From: Streptomyces sp. G-G2
Lineage (GTDB): Bacteria > Actinomycetota > Actinomycetes > Streptomycetales > Streptomycetaceae
Direction of reading: 5' to 3'
NCBI RefSeq assembly: GCF_030063135.1
Contig: NZ_JASISO010000053.1
Location: forward strand, 1 to 58,255
DNA: 58,255 bases
Below the pieces are notes generated by a model. The model saw only the letters and a list, made by a program, of their open reading frames with translations, had not been told where the DNA came from and made no database searches. Shown here one piece after another: positions 18,866 to 27,226 of the stretch (its first letter is position 1; the number at the start of each line of letters is the position of its first letter). A program made the position numbers and the translations under genes.

Positions 18866-20335
18866 ATGCCATGGCCCAACAAGCAGCGCCGTCTCCGCAA
18901 GGTCCTGACGGCGGCCGCATGCATGGTCGTCAGCTCGGTAACGGCCGTCACCGCGAGCACCGCGGCCCATGCCGCCGGGGCGACCACGCTGGGTGCGGCA
19001 GCGGCCGGCAGCGGCCGCTACTTCGGCACGGCAGTACCCGCGGGCAAGCTCGGCGACTCGATGTACTCCACCATTCTCGACCGGGAATTCAACATGATCA
19101 CCCCGGAGAACGAGATGAAGTGGGACGCCATCGAACCCTCGCGCGGGTCGTTCAACTTCGCCGCCGCCGACTCGATCGTCAGCCACGCCACCGCGCACGG
19201 CCAGCGCACGCGCGGCCACACCCTGGTCTGGCACTCCCAACTGCCCAACTGGGTGAGCTCCATCACCGACGCCAACACCCTGCGCAGTGTGATGAACAAC
19301 CACATCACCACCGAGATGACGCGCTATAAGGGCAAGATCTACGCCTGGGACGTGGTCAACGAGGCCTTCGCCGACGGAAGCACCCAGCACCGCAGCTCCG
19401 TGTTCCAGAACCTGCTGGGCAACGGCTTCATCGAGGAGACATTCCGCACCGCCCGGAACGCCGACCCCTCGGCCAAGCTCTGCTACAACGACTACAACAT
19501 CGAGAACTGGTCCGACGCCAAGACCCAGGGCGTCTACAGCATGGTCAAGGACTTCAAGTCCCGCGGCGTACCCATCGACTGCGTCGGCCTCCAGAGCCAC
19601 TTCGGCACAGGCGGCCCGCCGGCGAGCTTCCAGACCACGCTGTCCAACTTCGCCGCACTCGGCGTGGACGTCCAGATCACCGAGCTCGACATCGCCCAGG
19701 CGTCCACCACCGCGTACACCAATACCGTGCGGGCCTGCCTCAACGTCGCTCGCTGCACGGGCATCACGGTCTGGGGCATCCGCGACAGCGACTCGTGGCG
19801 CACCGGTGAGAACCCGCTGCTGTTCGACAACAGCGGCAACAAGAAGGCCGCCTACGGCGCAACACTCACCGCCCTGGGCGGCAGCGGCAGCGGCACGCCG
19901 GGCGGAGGCATCGTCTCCGGCACGGTCTACACGCTCTCCGCCGTGGCCGCCGGACGCGTTCTCGACGAGCCCGCGGGACAGAACGACAACGGCACCCCGC
20001 TCCAGGTCTGGGACGCCAGCGGTGCCTCCAACCAGCAGTGGCGGGCCGGCCAGAACGGCGACGGCTCCTACACGCTGACCAACGTCGCCAGCGGCCGGGT
20101 ACTGGAGGAGCCGGGCAACCAGACGGGCAACGGGACGCGGCTGCAGGTCTGGGAACCCAACGGCGGCGCCAATCAGCGCTGGCGGGCCGGCCAGAACAGC
20201 GACGGCTCCTACACGCTGACCAACGTCGCCAGCGGCCGGGCGCTGGAGATCCCCGGCGGTCAGACCGCCAACGGCACTCCCGTCCAGATCTGGGACTCCA
20301 ACGGCGGCGCCAACCAGCACTGGCAGTTCAGGTGA
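18866..20335 (+). CDS. Secreted endo-1,4-beta-xylanase, GH10 with CBM13
   Basis: Cuts the xylan backbone outside the cell. The 489-residue protein has a signal peptide ending near AAHAA, then a GH10 barrel at about 40-350 with acid/base Glu166 in WDVVNEAF and nucleophile Glu273 in ITELDIA; TPENEMKWD and TLVWHSQLP are standard GH10 substrate-binding segments. A glycine-rich linker leads to a ricin-type CBM13 at 357-489 with three QxW repeats. The start at 18866 has an AAGGAG site about 12 bases upstream. It shares an exact operator copy with the arabinose operon. The GH62 gene follows 109 bp later, probably in the same transcript. Confidence 0.95.
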   Translation: MPWPNKQRRLRKVLTAAACMVVSSVTAVTASTAAHAAGATTLGAAAAGSGRYFGTAVPAGKLGDSMYSTILDREFNMITPENEMKWDAIEPSRGSFNFAAADSIVSHATAHGQRTRGHTLVWHSQLPNWVSSITDANTLRSVMNNHITTEMTRYKGKIYAWDVVNEAFADGSTQHRSSVFQNLLGNGFIEETFRTARNADPSAKLCYNDYNIENWSDAKTQGVYSMVKDFKSRGVPIDCVGLQSHFGTGGPPASFQTTLSNFAALGVDVQITELDIAQASTTAYTNTVRACLNVARCTGITVWGIRDSDSWRTGENPLLFDNSGNKKAAYGATLTALGGSGSGTPGGGIVSGTVYTLSAVAAGRVLDEPAGQNDNGTPLQVWDASGASNQQWRAGQNGDGSYTLTNVASGRVLEEPGNQTGNGTRLQVWEPNGGANQRWRAGQNSDGSYTLTNVASGRALEIPGGQTANGTPVQIWDSNGGANQHWQFR

Positions 20336-20444
20336 GCCGAGCCGCGGGGCGAAGGCCTACGCCAGATCGCCTCGCCCCGCCCCGCCGGGAAAACCGCCGC
20401 GAGCCGGCCGCGTGACAGCTCCATCCGTTCACAAAGGAGGTCCC

Positions 20445-21860
20445 ATGCGCAGACGAAGTTCCAGCCGCAGGCATCTGTCTGTGGCGCTCACCGCCGTGGT
20501 TGCGGCCGTGGCGGCGTTGGTGGCGACGCTCGTCGCCAACCCGGCTCAGGCGGCCACCAGCGGCGCCCTGCGCGCTGTGGGTTCCGGTCGGTGTCTCGAT
20601 GTGCCGAAGGCCGGCCAGACCGACGGCACGTACCTGCAGATCTACGACTGCTCGAACGGGACCAACCAGCTGTGGACGTTGACGTCCGGCAACCAGCTGA
20701 CCGTGTACGGCAACAAGTGCCTGGATGTTCCGGGCCACGCCACCACGGCCGGTACCCGGGTGCAGATCTGAACCTGTAGCGGCGCCGCGAACCAGCAGTG
20801 GCGGGTGAACTCCGACGGCACGGTGGTCGGAGTGGAGTCCGGGCTGTGCCTGGACGTCAAGGGCGCCGGTACGGCCAACGGCACCGCGGTGGAGGTCTGG
20901 ACGTGCAACGGCGGCGGCAACCAGAAGTGGACCGCGCCGGCGCCGACGGGCGGCACGTGCGCCCTTCCGTCGACGTACCGGTGGACGTCGACGGGTGCGT
21001 TGGCGCAGCCTGCGAACGGGTGGGCCGCGGTGAAGGACTTCACCGACGTGGTGTACAACGGCAAGCACCTGGTCTACGCGTCGAACGTATCGGGATCGTC
21101 GTACGGCTCGATGATGTTCAGTCCCTTCACGAACTGGTCGGACATGGCGTCGGCAGGCCAGAGCGGGATGAGCCAGACAACGGTGGCGCCCACGCTGTTC
21201 TACTTCGCGCCCAAGAACATCTGGGTGCTGGCGTACCAGTGGGGTTCGTGGCCCTTCATCTACCGCACGTCGAGCGACCCCACCAACCCGAACGGCTGGT
21301 CCGCGCCGCAGCCGCTGTTCACCGGCAGCATCCCCAACTCAGGCACTGGCCCGATCGACCAGACCCTGATCGCCGACGGCCAGAACATGTACCTGTTCTT
21401 CGCCGGTGACAACGGAAAGATCTACCGGGCGAGCATGCCGATCGGGAACTTCCCGGGCAACTTCGGCTCGTCGTACACGACGGTCATGAGCGACTCGGAG
21501 GACAACCTGTTCGAGGCGCCGCAGGTCTACAAGGTCCAGGGGCAGAACCAGTACCTCATGATCGTTGAGGCGAAGGGTGCGAAGGGGCGCTACTTCCGCT
21601 CGTTCACGGCCTCCAGCCTGAACGGTTCGTGGACCCCGCAGGCCGGCAGCGAAAGCAACCCCTTCGCCGGCAAGGCCAACAGCGGTGCCAACTGGACCAA
21701 CGACATCAGCCACGGTGACCTGGTCCGCAACAACCCCGACCAGACCATGACGATCGACCCCTGCAACCTGCAGCTCCTCTACCAGGGCAAGTCCCCCACC
21801 GCGAGCGGCCCCTACGACCAACTGCCCTGGCGGCCGGGTGTCCTTACCCTGCAGCGCTAA
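20445..21860 (+). pseudogene. GH62 alpha-L-arabinofuranosidase with N-terminal CBM13, split by an in-frame TGA
   Basis: The frame starts at an ATG with an ideal AAAGGAGG site, encodes a signal peptide and a ricin-type CBM13, then meets TGA at 20769-20771 (codon 109). The same frame continues without any shift as TCSGAANQQW and runs to 21860 through a complete GH62 domain (WAAVKDFTDVVYNGKHLVY, APTLFYFAPKNIWVLAYQW, DNLFEAPQVYKV). In the CBM13 repeat the codon before TCSG is normally Trp, so TGG to TGA is the likely change. If real, the catalytic domain is lost from the secreted product; a start at the GTG at 20805 would lack a signal peptide. A sequencing error is the alternative. Confidence 0.85.
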
Positions 21861-21963
21861 CCTGCCCGGTCCACGGTGATCGCGATCGGGTGGCGCCTGT
21901 CGGCGCGTAGACGAGCGGTTTACGTCGTGGGCACTCCACCTGCTGACCGATATTCACCGCTTC

Positions 21964-21998
21964 GAGGAGCCCCAGCCGTGCGTCGGCCGGGGCTCCTC
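21964..21998 (+). terminator. Terminator after the GH62 gene
   Basis: A hairpin pairs GAGGAGCCCCAGCC with GGCCGGGGCTCCTC around a 7-base loop and is followed by CACATTTT. It ends the GH10-GH62 transcript. Confidence 0.75.
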
Positions 21999-22119
21999 AC
22001 ATTTTCCGCCGGCCCGCCTCCCGTCCCGCACCCAGCGGGCGGCCCCCATCGGCTCTTGAACCTGGAGACACGTCGACTGACACCGACTCGACAGCGACAT
22101 ACATCCCATGACTAGCCTT

Positions 22120-22135
22120 GCGTTATCGCTAACAA
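22120..22135. promoter_or_regulatory. LacI-type operator upstream of the GH29 gene
   Basis: GCGTTATCGCTAACAA keeps the right half-site CGCTAACAA perfectly; the left half is weaker. It lies 50-70 bp upstream of a separate promoter module shared with the fucose genes, hinting at dual control. Confidence 0.55.
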
Positions 22136-22154
22136 CGCCCGGATTACGATCCAA

Positions 22155-22246
22155 TCGAAGATTACGCCACAGATTCATCGGACCTCCCTCTTGTCCGCCA
22201 GGTTTCGGGCTCGTAAAGTCCTCGGTACCGCGAGCCACCCGACGAC
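22155..22246 (+). promoter_or_regulatory. Fucose-type promoter/operator module of the GH29 gene
   Basis: A sigma70-like promoter, TTGTCC (22191-22196), 17-base spacer, TAAAGT (22214-22219), preceded by TTCATCGGA and followed by CGAGCCACCCGACG at 22231-22244. The whole 92-bp block aligns with 34286-34376 upstream of the ABC importer, with the same spacing. The downstream CGAnCCAnCCGAnG element is the candidate operator. Confidence 0.7.
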
Positions 22247-22414
22247 AACGGCGCCGGGGCGGGTCCGCCAGTCCCGGACGGCTCGCACTGCGCCGTCGCG
22301 CTGCGTTCCGCGGCCGCCGGCAACCAGGGAACCGTCGAGGACGGCCCCCTGCCGGGCGACCACACCGGCGAGCGGCCCAACGATCAGCAGCACCCCTCAT
22401 TCCAGGAGCCGCAC

Positions 22415-24208
22415 ATGTCCCCTCACCACCTGAATCGCCGTCAGCTGATCCGGGCCGCCGCCATTGCCGGGGGCGCCGTGGCCTTCGGCCTGCCCCAGAT
22501 CGTGCTGAGCGACACCGCCGAGGCGTACTCGGTGCCCGCCAAGATGGCCTGGTGGTACCAGGCGCGCTTCGGCATGTTCATCCACTTCGGGTCCTACAGC
22601 CACCTCGGCCACGGCGAGTGGGCCTTCTCCTCCGAGAACTGGACCAAAGCCACCTACCAGCCCCAGGTGTCAGCACCCTTCAACCCCACCGGCTTCAACG
22701 CGAACACCATCGCCGACCTCGCCCTGAACGCCGGCATGAAGTACCTGGTGATCACCGCGAAGCACCACGAGGGCTTCGCGATGTACAACTCGAACGTGGC
22801 GGGCTTCACCGACACCGCCGGCACGCCGTACAACCTCCCCGAGTACACCGTCTACCAGAGCGACCTGCTGGCCGCTCTCAAGAACGCCTGCGACGCCCGC
22901 GGCATCAAGTTCGGGCTCTACTACTCGATCATGGACTGGAGTCACTGGTCCCAGACCATCAACCACCGCACGACCTACACCGACATGGCGTCGATGAGCG
23001 CCCGCTCCTCCTACATCGGCGACATGAAGGCGCAGCTGCAGGAGCTGCTCACCAAGTACGACCCGGCCATCCTGTGGTTCGACGGCGACTGGGGCGGCAA
23101 CCCCGCCTCCCCCACCCTCACCGACTGGTGGACCTCGGCCGACGGAATCGACCTCTACAACTGGCTCATCGGCATCAAGCCCAGCCTGATCATCAACGAG
23201 CGGGTCAAGCGGGACGTGGGGCTCGGCGACTTCGCCTGCCCGGAGCAGACCGTGCCCGCCGAACCGCTCGGCCGCCCCTGGGAGACCTGTGCCACGATGA
23301 ACGGCGCCTGGGGGTACGCCTCCTGGGCCGAGAACTCCTACAAGTCCGTCCGGACCATCCTCCAGGAGTTCGTCACGGTGGCCTCCCGTGACGGCAACTA
23401 CCTGCTCAACATCGGCCCCAAGGGCGACGGCACGCCCACCCCGGGCTCGGTCACCATCCTCCAGGGGCTGGGCGGCTGGATGGCCGACAACAGCGACAGT
23501 ATCCACGGGACCAACGGCAGCCCGTTCACCGCCGAACCGTCCTGGGGGAAGCTCACCAGGAAGTCGGGCAAGCTGTACGCCCACGTGTTCAGCTGGCCGA
23601 ACAACGGCACACTGCAGATTCCGCTGGTCCACAACACCATCAACCGGGTCTACCTGATGAGCAACCCCACAGCCTCGCTCTCCTACTCGGTCAGCGGCGG
23701 GAACCTCAACGTGTCGGTGCCGGCCACCGCCCCCGACGCCAACGACTCGGTCGTGGTGGTCGAGGTCAACGGGATGCCGGCCGTCGTCGCCGACGGCGTC
23801 TACCAGCTGGTGTGCGCACGCAGCGGCAAGGCCCTCGACAACGGCAACACCTCCACGTCCGGTGGCCAGGTGATGCAGTGGACCGTCAACGGCGGCATGA
23901 CGCAGCAGTGGACCCTGACCGGCCTGGAAGCGGGGCGGTTCAAGCTGGTGTGCTCCCGCAGCGGGATGGCCCTCGACAACGGGAACAGCACGACCGCGGG
24001 CAGCACGCTGGTCCAGCAGCCCTACAACGGGAGCGACCGGCAGCAGTGGAGCATCCTCGCGCTGGGCGGCGGCTACTACCAGCTCACCAACCGGCGGAGC
24101 GGGATGGCCCTGGACAACGGGAACGGCACGGTGGACGGCCAGTCTGCGATCCAGTGGAACGTCAACTGGGGCAGCCAGCAGCAGTGGCGGCTGGTCAAGG
24201 TCGGCTGA
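22415..24208 (+). CDS. Secreted alpha-L-fucosidase, GH29, with C-terminal ricin-type domain
   Basis: Removes terminal alpha-L-fucose from glycans or xyloglucan outside the cell. The 597-residue protein has a Tat signal (NRRQLIRAAAIAGGAV), then a GH29 barrel: FGMFIHFGSYSHLGHGEWA and ITAKHHEGFAMYNS form the fucose pocket, and Asp223 in ILWFDGDWGG is the expected nucleophile; RDGNYLLNIGPKGDG is a further family marker. Residues 465-597 are a CBM13-like trefoil with repeated SGxALDNGN motifs. It has both a LacI-type operator and the fucose promoter module upstream and a strong terminator downstream. The released fucose would feed the operon at 26915-34020. Confidence 0.94.
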   Translation: MSPHHLNRRQLIRAAAIAGGAVAFGLPQIVLSDTAEAYSVPAKMAWWYQARFGMFIHFGSYSHLGHGEWAFSSENWTKATYQPQVSAPFNPTGFNANTIADLALNAGMKYLVITAKHHEGFAMYNSNVAGFTDTAGTPYNLPEYTVYQSDLLAALKNACDARGIKFGLYYSIMDWSHWSQTINHRTTYTDMASMSARSSYIGDMKAQLQELLTKYDPAILWFDGDWGGNPASPTLTDWWTSADGIDLYNWLIGIKPSLIINERVKRDVGLGDFACPEQTVPAEPLGRPWETCATMNGAWGYASWAENSYKSVRTILQEFVTVASRDGNYLLNIGPKGDGTPTPGSVTILQGLGGWMADNSDSIHGTNGSPFTAEPSWGKLTRKSGKLYAHVFSWPNNGTLQIPLVHNTINRVYLMSNPTASLSYSVSGGNLNVSVPATAPDANDSVVVVEVNGMPAVVADGVYQLVCARSGKALDNGNTSTSGGQVMQWTVNGGMTQQWTLTGLEAGRFKLVCSRSGMALDNGNSTTAGSTLVQQPYNGSDRQQWSILALGGGYYQLTNRRSGMALDNGNGTVDGQSAIQWNVNWGSQQQWRLVKVG

Positions 24209-24223
24209 ACCGCGCCCGGTCGA

Positions 24224-24259
24224 GATGAGCGGCAGGGGAGGCGTCCCCTGCCGCTCATC
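24224..24259. terminator. Bidirectional terminator between convergent genes
   Basis: A perfect 16-bp stem, GATGAGCGGCAGGGGA paired with TCCCCTGCCGCTCATC, around a GGCG loop. It lies between the ends of the fucosidase gene and the convergent anti-sigma-like gene and can serve both. Confidence 0.85.
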
Positions 24260-24264
24260 GGTGT

Positions 24265-25056
24265 TCACCGGGCCGGGACGAACCCGCCCCAGACCGCGGC
24301 GGGGCCACCCTGCCCGTGGGCGTCGACGCGGTAGCTGTCGCCCGCGGCGATGCGCGCGCCGGTGGCGTGGTTGAACTGGGCGGCGAACTCGTGCTGCCCG
24401 GCAGGCACGGTGAGGCCCGGCTTGAGCACCCAGCGGTAGACCAGCGAGCCGCCGGCCGCCTTGACGGTGACGGTGAAGTCCTCGCTCGGCAGGGTCCGCC
24501 AGCTGCCGGTGTTCTGTACGTTGCCGGTCAGCGCGATGCGCAGTTCCACGGTGAGAGAGGTGAGCGGCTGGGTGGTCCTGAGGGTGACGTTGTTCTGCTC
24601 CCAGTACACGGTGCTGTGCGCGTCCACCGAGCCGGCCGACCGCAGCGGCCCGTTCTGGACCTGACCGGCAGCCGAGGGCGTCGGGCGCGAGCTGCTCGGG
24701 GGCACGGCCGGGGCCGCACCGGGGCTGGTGGCAGCGTCCGACGGCATCGTCGACGTGGTCGGAGGGGACGGCACGGTTGGCGACGGTGTGGCGGGCGTGG
24801 TGCTGGGCGTCGTGGCGGTGCCCGACGTGGGCGGAGTGTGGACGATGCCGGCGACGGCGAAGCCACCGGTCGCCAGGATGCCGACCGCGGCCAGGCCGGC
24901 GAGGACGACCTTCGGTCCCGACCTGGCGAGCGGGCGCGCGCGGTGCCGGATGGCGGGGCCGGCCACACCGCGCTGGGCGCGGGCGAGCATCCGCGCGCGA
25001 TCCGGCTGGTGGGCCTCACCGGCCTCCCGCAGCCGACGGGCGATCTCCTCGTTCAC
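24265..25056 (-). CDS. Membrane protein, probable anti-sigma factor with extracellular beta domain
   Basis: 263 residues. The N-terminal 45 residues are charged and cytoplasmic (MNEEIARRLREAGEAHQPDR), followed by one membrane helix at about 48-72 (VVLAGLAAVGILATGGFAVAG), a Pro/Thr/Ser-rich linker to about 135, and a compact extracellular domain of about 125 residues (LTVELRIALTGNVQNTGSW, FTVTVKAAGGSLVYRWVLK) that looks beta-rich and carbohydrate-binding-like. Its ATG overlaps the sigma gene stop by 4 bp, the standard sigma/anti-sigma arrangement. The topology resembles sugar-sensing RsgI-type regulators, but no zinc-anti-sigma motif was found, so the role is inferred from position and topology. 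Confidence 0.7.
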   Translation of the reverse strand: MNEEIARRLREAGEAHQPDRARMLARAQRGVAGPAIRHRARPLARSGPKVVLAGLAAVGILATGGFAVAGIVHTPPTSGTATTPSTTPATPSPTVPSPPTTSTMPSDAATSPGAAPAVPPSSSRPTPSAAGQVQNGPLRSAGSVDAHSTVYWEQNNVTLRTTQPLTSLTVELRIALTGNVQNTGSWRTLPSEDFTVTVKAAGGSLVYRWVLKPGLTVPAGQHEFAAQFNHATGARIAAGDSYRVDAHGQGGPAAVWGGFVPAR

Positions 25057-25583
25057 CGGTTCCTCCTCCCTGCCACCAAGTCGCCGACCGCTCGTGCACC
25101 CAGTATCGCTTCCAGCTCGGCCATGCCCTTCGAGGTCTGGCTCTTCACCGTGCCGACCGATATGCCCAGCGCCGCCGCGGTCGCCTTCTCCGACAGGTCG
25201 AAGGCGTGGCGCAGCACCACGCAGGCCCGCTTCCGGAAGGGCAGGCGGGCGAGCGCCGCGCGCACGTCCAGCACGGCCGCAACGTCCGGCCCCTCCAGCT
25301 TCTCCGGACTACGGGACCAGAACAGCGCGATCCGACGACGCTCGCGGACCGCGCTGCGGATCCGTTCGAGCGCCATGTTCGCCACCACGCCGCGGGCATA
25401 GGCCAACGGATGGTCGGCGCTGCGCAGCCGGTCCCAGCGCTGCCACAGGGCGACCAGGGCGTCGGCTGCCAGGTCGTCGGCCGCATCGGTCTCTCCGGTC
25501 AGGAGGTGGGCCAGGCGGGCGAGCTCGGCGTAGTGGCGTTCGAAGAAGTCGTGAAACTCCGCGGACGTGTCATCGAGGAGCAT
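25053..25583 (-). CDS. ECF RNA polymerase sigma factor, SigE-like
   Basis: 176 residues. Region 2 covers about 10-80 (FFERHYAELARLAHLLTG, then DDLAADALVALWQRWDRLR) and region 4 about 110-165 (LPFRKRACVVLRHAFDLSEK and a helix-turn-helix ALGISVGTVKSQTSKGMAEL). The start is the ATG at 25583 (MLLDDTSAEF); a longer open extension is spurious. A LacI-type operator sits 25-40 bp upstream, so the sigma factor itself appears to be part of the hemicellulose regulon. Targets are unknown; the neighbouring expansin gene is a candidate. Confidence 0.9.
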   Translation of the reverse strand: MLLDDTSAEFHDFFERHYAELARLAHLLTGETDAADDLAADALVALWQRWDRLRSADHPLAYARGVVANMALERIRSAVRERRRIALFWSRSPEKLEGPDVAAVLDVRAALARLPFRKRACVVLRHAFDLSEKATAAALGISVGTVKSQTSKGMAELEAILGARAVGDLVAGRRNR

Positions 25584-25608
25584 GTCCCTCGGTCGTCCTC
25601 TCCCTGCA

Positions 25609-25624
25609 TTGTGCGCGTTAACAA
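25609..25624. promoter_or_regulatory. LacI-type operator of the ECF sigma gene
   Basis: TTGTGCGCGTTAACAA matches the window pattern, with an intact right half (GTTAACAA), immediately upstream of the sigma factor gene. Confidence 0.65.
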
Positions 25625-25711
25625 GAGGGCGCAGCATAACAAGACCCGACCTCGGATCCGGACGGCGGTCGCCCCAGGCTTCGGGGTGGTGGCGGCACGC
25701 GGGCGGGCTGG

Positions 25712-26680
25712 TCAATGCCGGGCGAACTGGACGCTGGTGGGCTGCGCGACGTCAGGTTTTATGGCGATGCGGTCGACGGTCAGCTGTTCCCCGTAGATGT
25801 CCGTCATGCGAATCGGCCCGCCGCAGCCGGTGCCATCGGTGGAGAGGAAGTGGTTGAAGTCGGCACGTGGCAGCTTCCGCCAGCCGTCCCCGGCTCGGAC
25901 TTCGAGCGTCGCGAGCGGGTTCCGATGCCCGATCACCTGGATCCCGCACCACCAGCGGTTGGAACCGGTCTTGTAGCGGACCGAGACGGTGCCCACCGCC
26001 TCGGGGCTCAGCAGCTTCCAGGTGATCGGGAGACGGCCCACCGAGAGTTCGGCGAGCTTGGCGAAAGCCTGTTGACTGAGGTCGATTTGGCCGGGTGCGC
26101 AGGGCAGTGGGCAGACGTTGACGATCCGGACCGTGAGGGAGGCCCCATTGGCGGCGTGGATCTGCACGTACGCCCCGCACGCCTTGGCCACCTCGTAGTC
26201 GGTGAAGTTCATCGCCGCGACCATGAGGTCGTCGGACGGGCCGTACAGGCAGGAGCCGTTGCCGTCACCCGCCGCGTAGGCCGTCGCGACGCCGTGGTAA
26301 CTGACTCCGGGCTTGATCCGGCCGGGCGAGGCCGCTACCGCGGACGCCGGGCTCGTGGCACTGGCCACCGGGGGCGTCACACCGGCCGAGACCGAGGGTG
26401 ACGGCGCGGCCGAGCTCGGCGGCGGCGCGGAGGTCGGCGCTGTCGGCTGCCCCGCCGCACCCGTACCCTCGGCGGCATCGGACCCGGCAACCGGCGGCCT
26501 GCTCGCCGCAGTGGCCCCGGCGGACGGGTCGAGGGCCCGCCCGGCCATGGCCCCGCCCCCGGTGGGGGAGGTCAGGACCACACACACCAGCACCCCCACG
26601 GCCAGCAGCACCAAGGGAATGCCCGCGATCAGCCCGCGCCTGCGCCACGGCTGCGGAGCGGCGTGCTTCGTTGCCTTCAT
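25712..26680 (-). CDS. Expansin-like cell-wall-loosening protein, membrane-anchored or secreted
   Basis: 322 residues. An N-terminal membrane/signal helix (GLIAGIPLVLLAVGVLVCVVL) is followed by a long Ala/Pro/Ser-rich linker to about 130, then a double-psi beta-barrel domain (GVATAYAAGDGNGSCLYGP, with NVCPLPCAPGQIDLSQQAF carrying the conserved aspartate) and a C-terminal CBM63-like domain (SNRWWCGIQVIGHRNPLATL). This is the two-domain layout of bacterial expansins of the EXLX1 type, which loosen plant walls without hydrolysis. The start could be 26680 or 26686; neither has a strong ribosome site. It lies behind the sigma gene on the same strand. Confidence 0.85.
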   Translation of the reverse strand: MKATKHAAPQPWRRRGLIAGIPLVLLAVGVLVCVVLTSPTGGGAMAGRALDPSAGATAASRPPVAGSDAAEGTGAAGQPTAPTSAPPPSSAAPSPSVSAGVTPPVASATSPASAVAASPGRIKPGVSYHGVATAYAAGDGNGSCLYGPSDDLMVAAMNFTDYEVAKACGAYVQIHAANGASLTVRIVNVCPLPCAPGQIDLSQQAFAKLAELSVGRLPITWKLLSPEAVGTVSVRYKTGSNRWWCGIQVIGHRNPLATLEVRAGDGWRKLPRADFNHFLSTDGTGCGGPIRMTDIYGEQLTVDRIAIKPDVAQPTSVQFARH

Positions 26681-26689
26681 GCCCATCCA

Positions 26690-26912
26690 TTCGGTCGTTC
26701 GAGTCGGTGGTTCGCTCCCCAGTTGCCACCGCGCCGGGAAAGGTTGCCGCTCGCCACCGAGCCGTCGCCCTTCAGGTGCCACTGCCGGCCGGCCTGACCG
26801 GGAAGGTGTTCCAGCTCTACGTCCACGACGAAGCCGCCGTGGTAGCGGCCGGACGGGTCGAGGATCACGGTCGCGGACGACGAGTCGACCGGACGTACCG
26901 TCAGATCCTGCC
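26690..26912 (-). other. Possible coding remnant between expansin and mutarotase genes
   Basis: One minus-strand frame reads like protein (SSSATVILDPSGRYHGGFVV, then DVELEHLPGQAGRQWHLK) for about 75 residues and stops near 26680, but has no own start codon with a ribosome site. It may be the tail of a lost gene. No family recognised. Confidence 0.3.
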
Positions 26913-26914
26913 CG

Positions 26915-27226
26915 TCACAGCTGCCACACCACGGGCAGACCGGCGGCGGCGCCGTCGGCGGAGTAGTCGTGGACCACGTCCAGGAGCTCTGCCATCCGGG
27001 CCTGCCAGGTGACGTTGACCGGCAGCTTCTCCAGCTCGGCCAGCAGCCGGGCGTAGTCCTCGCACTCGAGCAGGTGGAAGATCTCGGTGCCGCTGCGCCA
27101 GATGGTCCACTCGGTGACGCCGGCGGCGCGGATGGCGGCGGTGAGTTCGGCGGGGACCTCGCGGTGGGCGGCCTCGTACTCGGCGATCCGGTCCTCGCGG
27201 ACACGGGTGTGCAGGGCGACTCTCAT
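26915..27226 (-). CDS. Sugar mutarotase, RhaM family (probable L-fucose mutarotase)
   Basis: 103 residues, alpha/beta-barrel fold of the L-rhamnose mutarotase family (COG3254): MRVALHTRVREDRIAEYEAAHREV and the WTIWRSGTEIFHLLECEDY core with the catalytic His. It would interconvert sugar anomers to speed entry into catabolism. It is the last gene of the fucose operon, overlapping lutC by 4 bp. Members of this family occur in L-fucose oxidative operons of other bacteria, so fucose rather than rhamnose is the likely substrate; no rhamnose genes are present. Confidence 0.88.
   Translation of the reverse strand: MRVALHTRVREDRIAEYEAAHREVPAELTAAIRAAGVTEWTIWRSGTEIFHLLECEDYARLLAELEKLPVNVTWQARMAELLDVVHDYSADGAAAGLPVVWQL

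Noticed and set aside
26915..27226. L-rhamnose catabolism
   Set aside because: The mutarotase is of the RhaM family, but no rhamnose isomerase, kinase or aldolase is near and all neighbours fit fucose oxidation.
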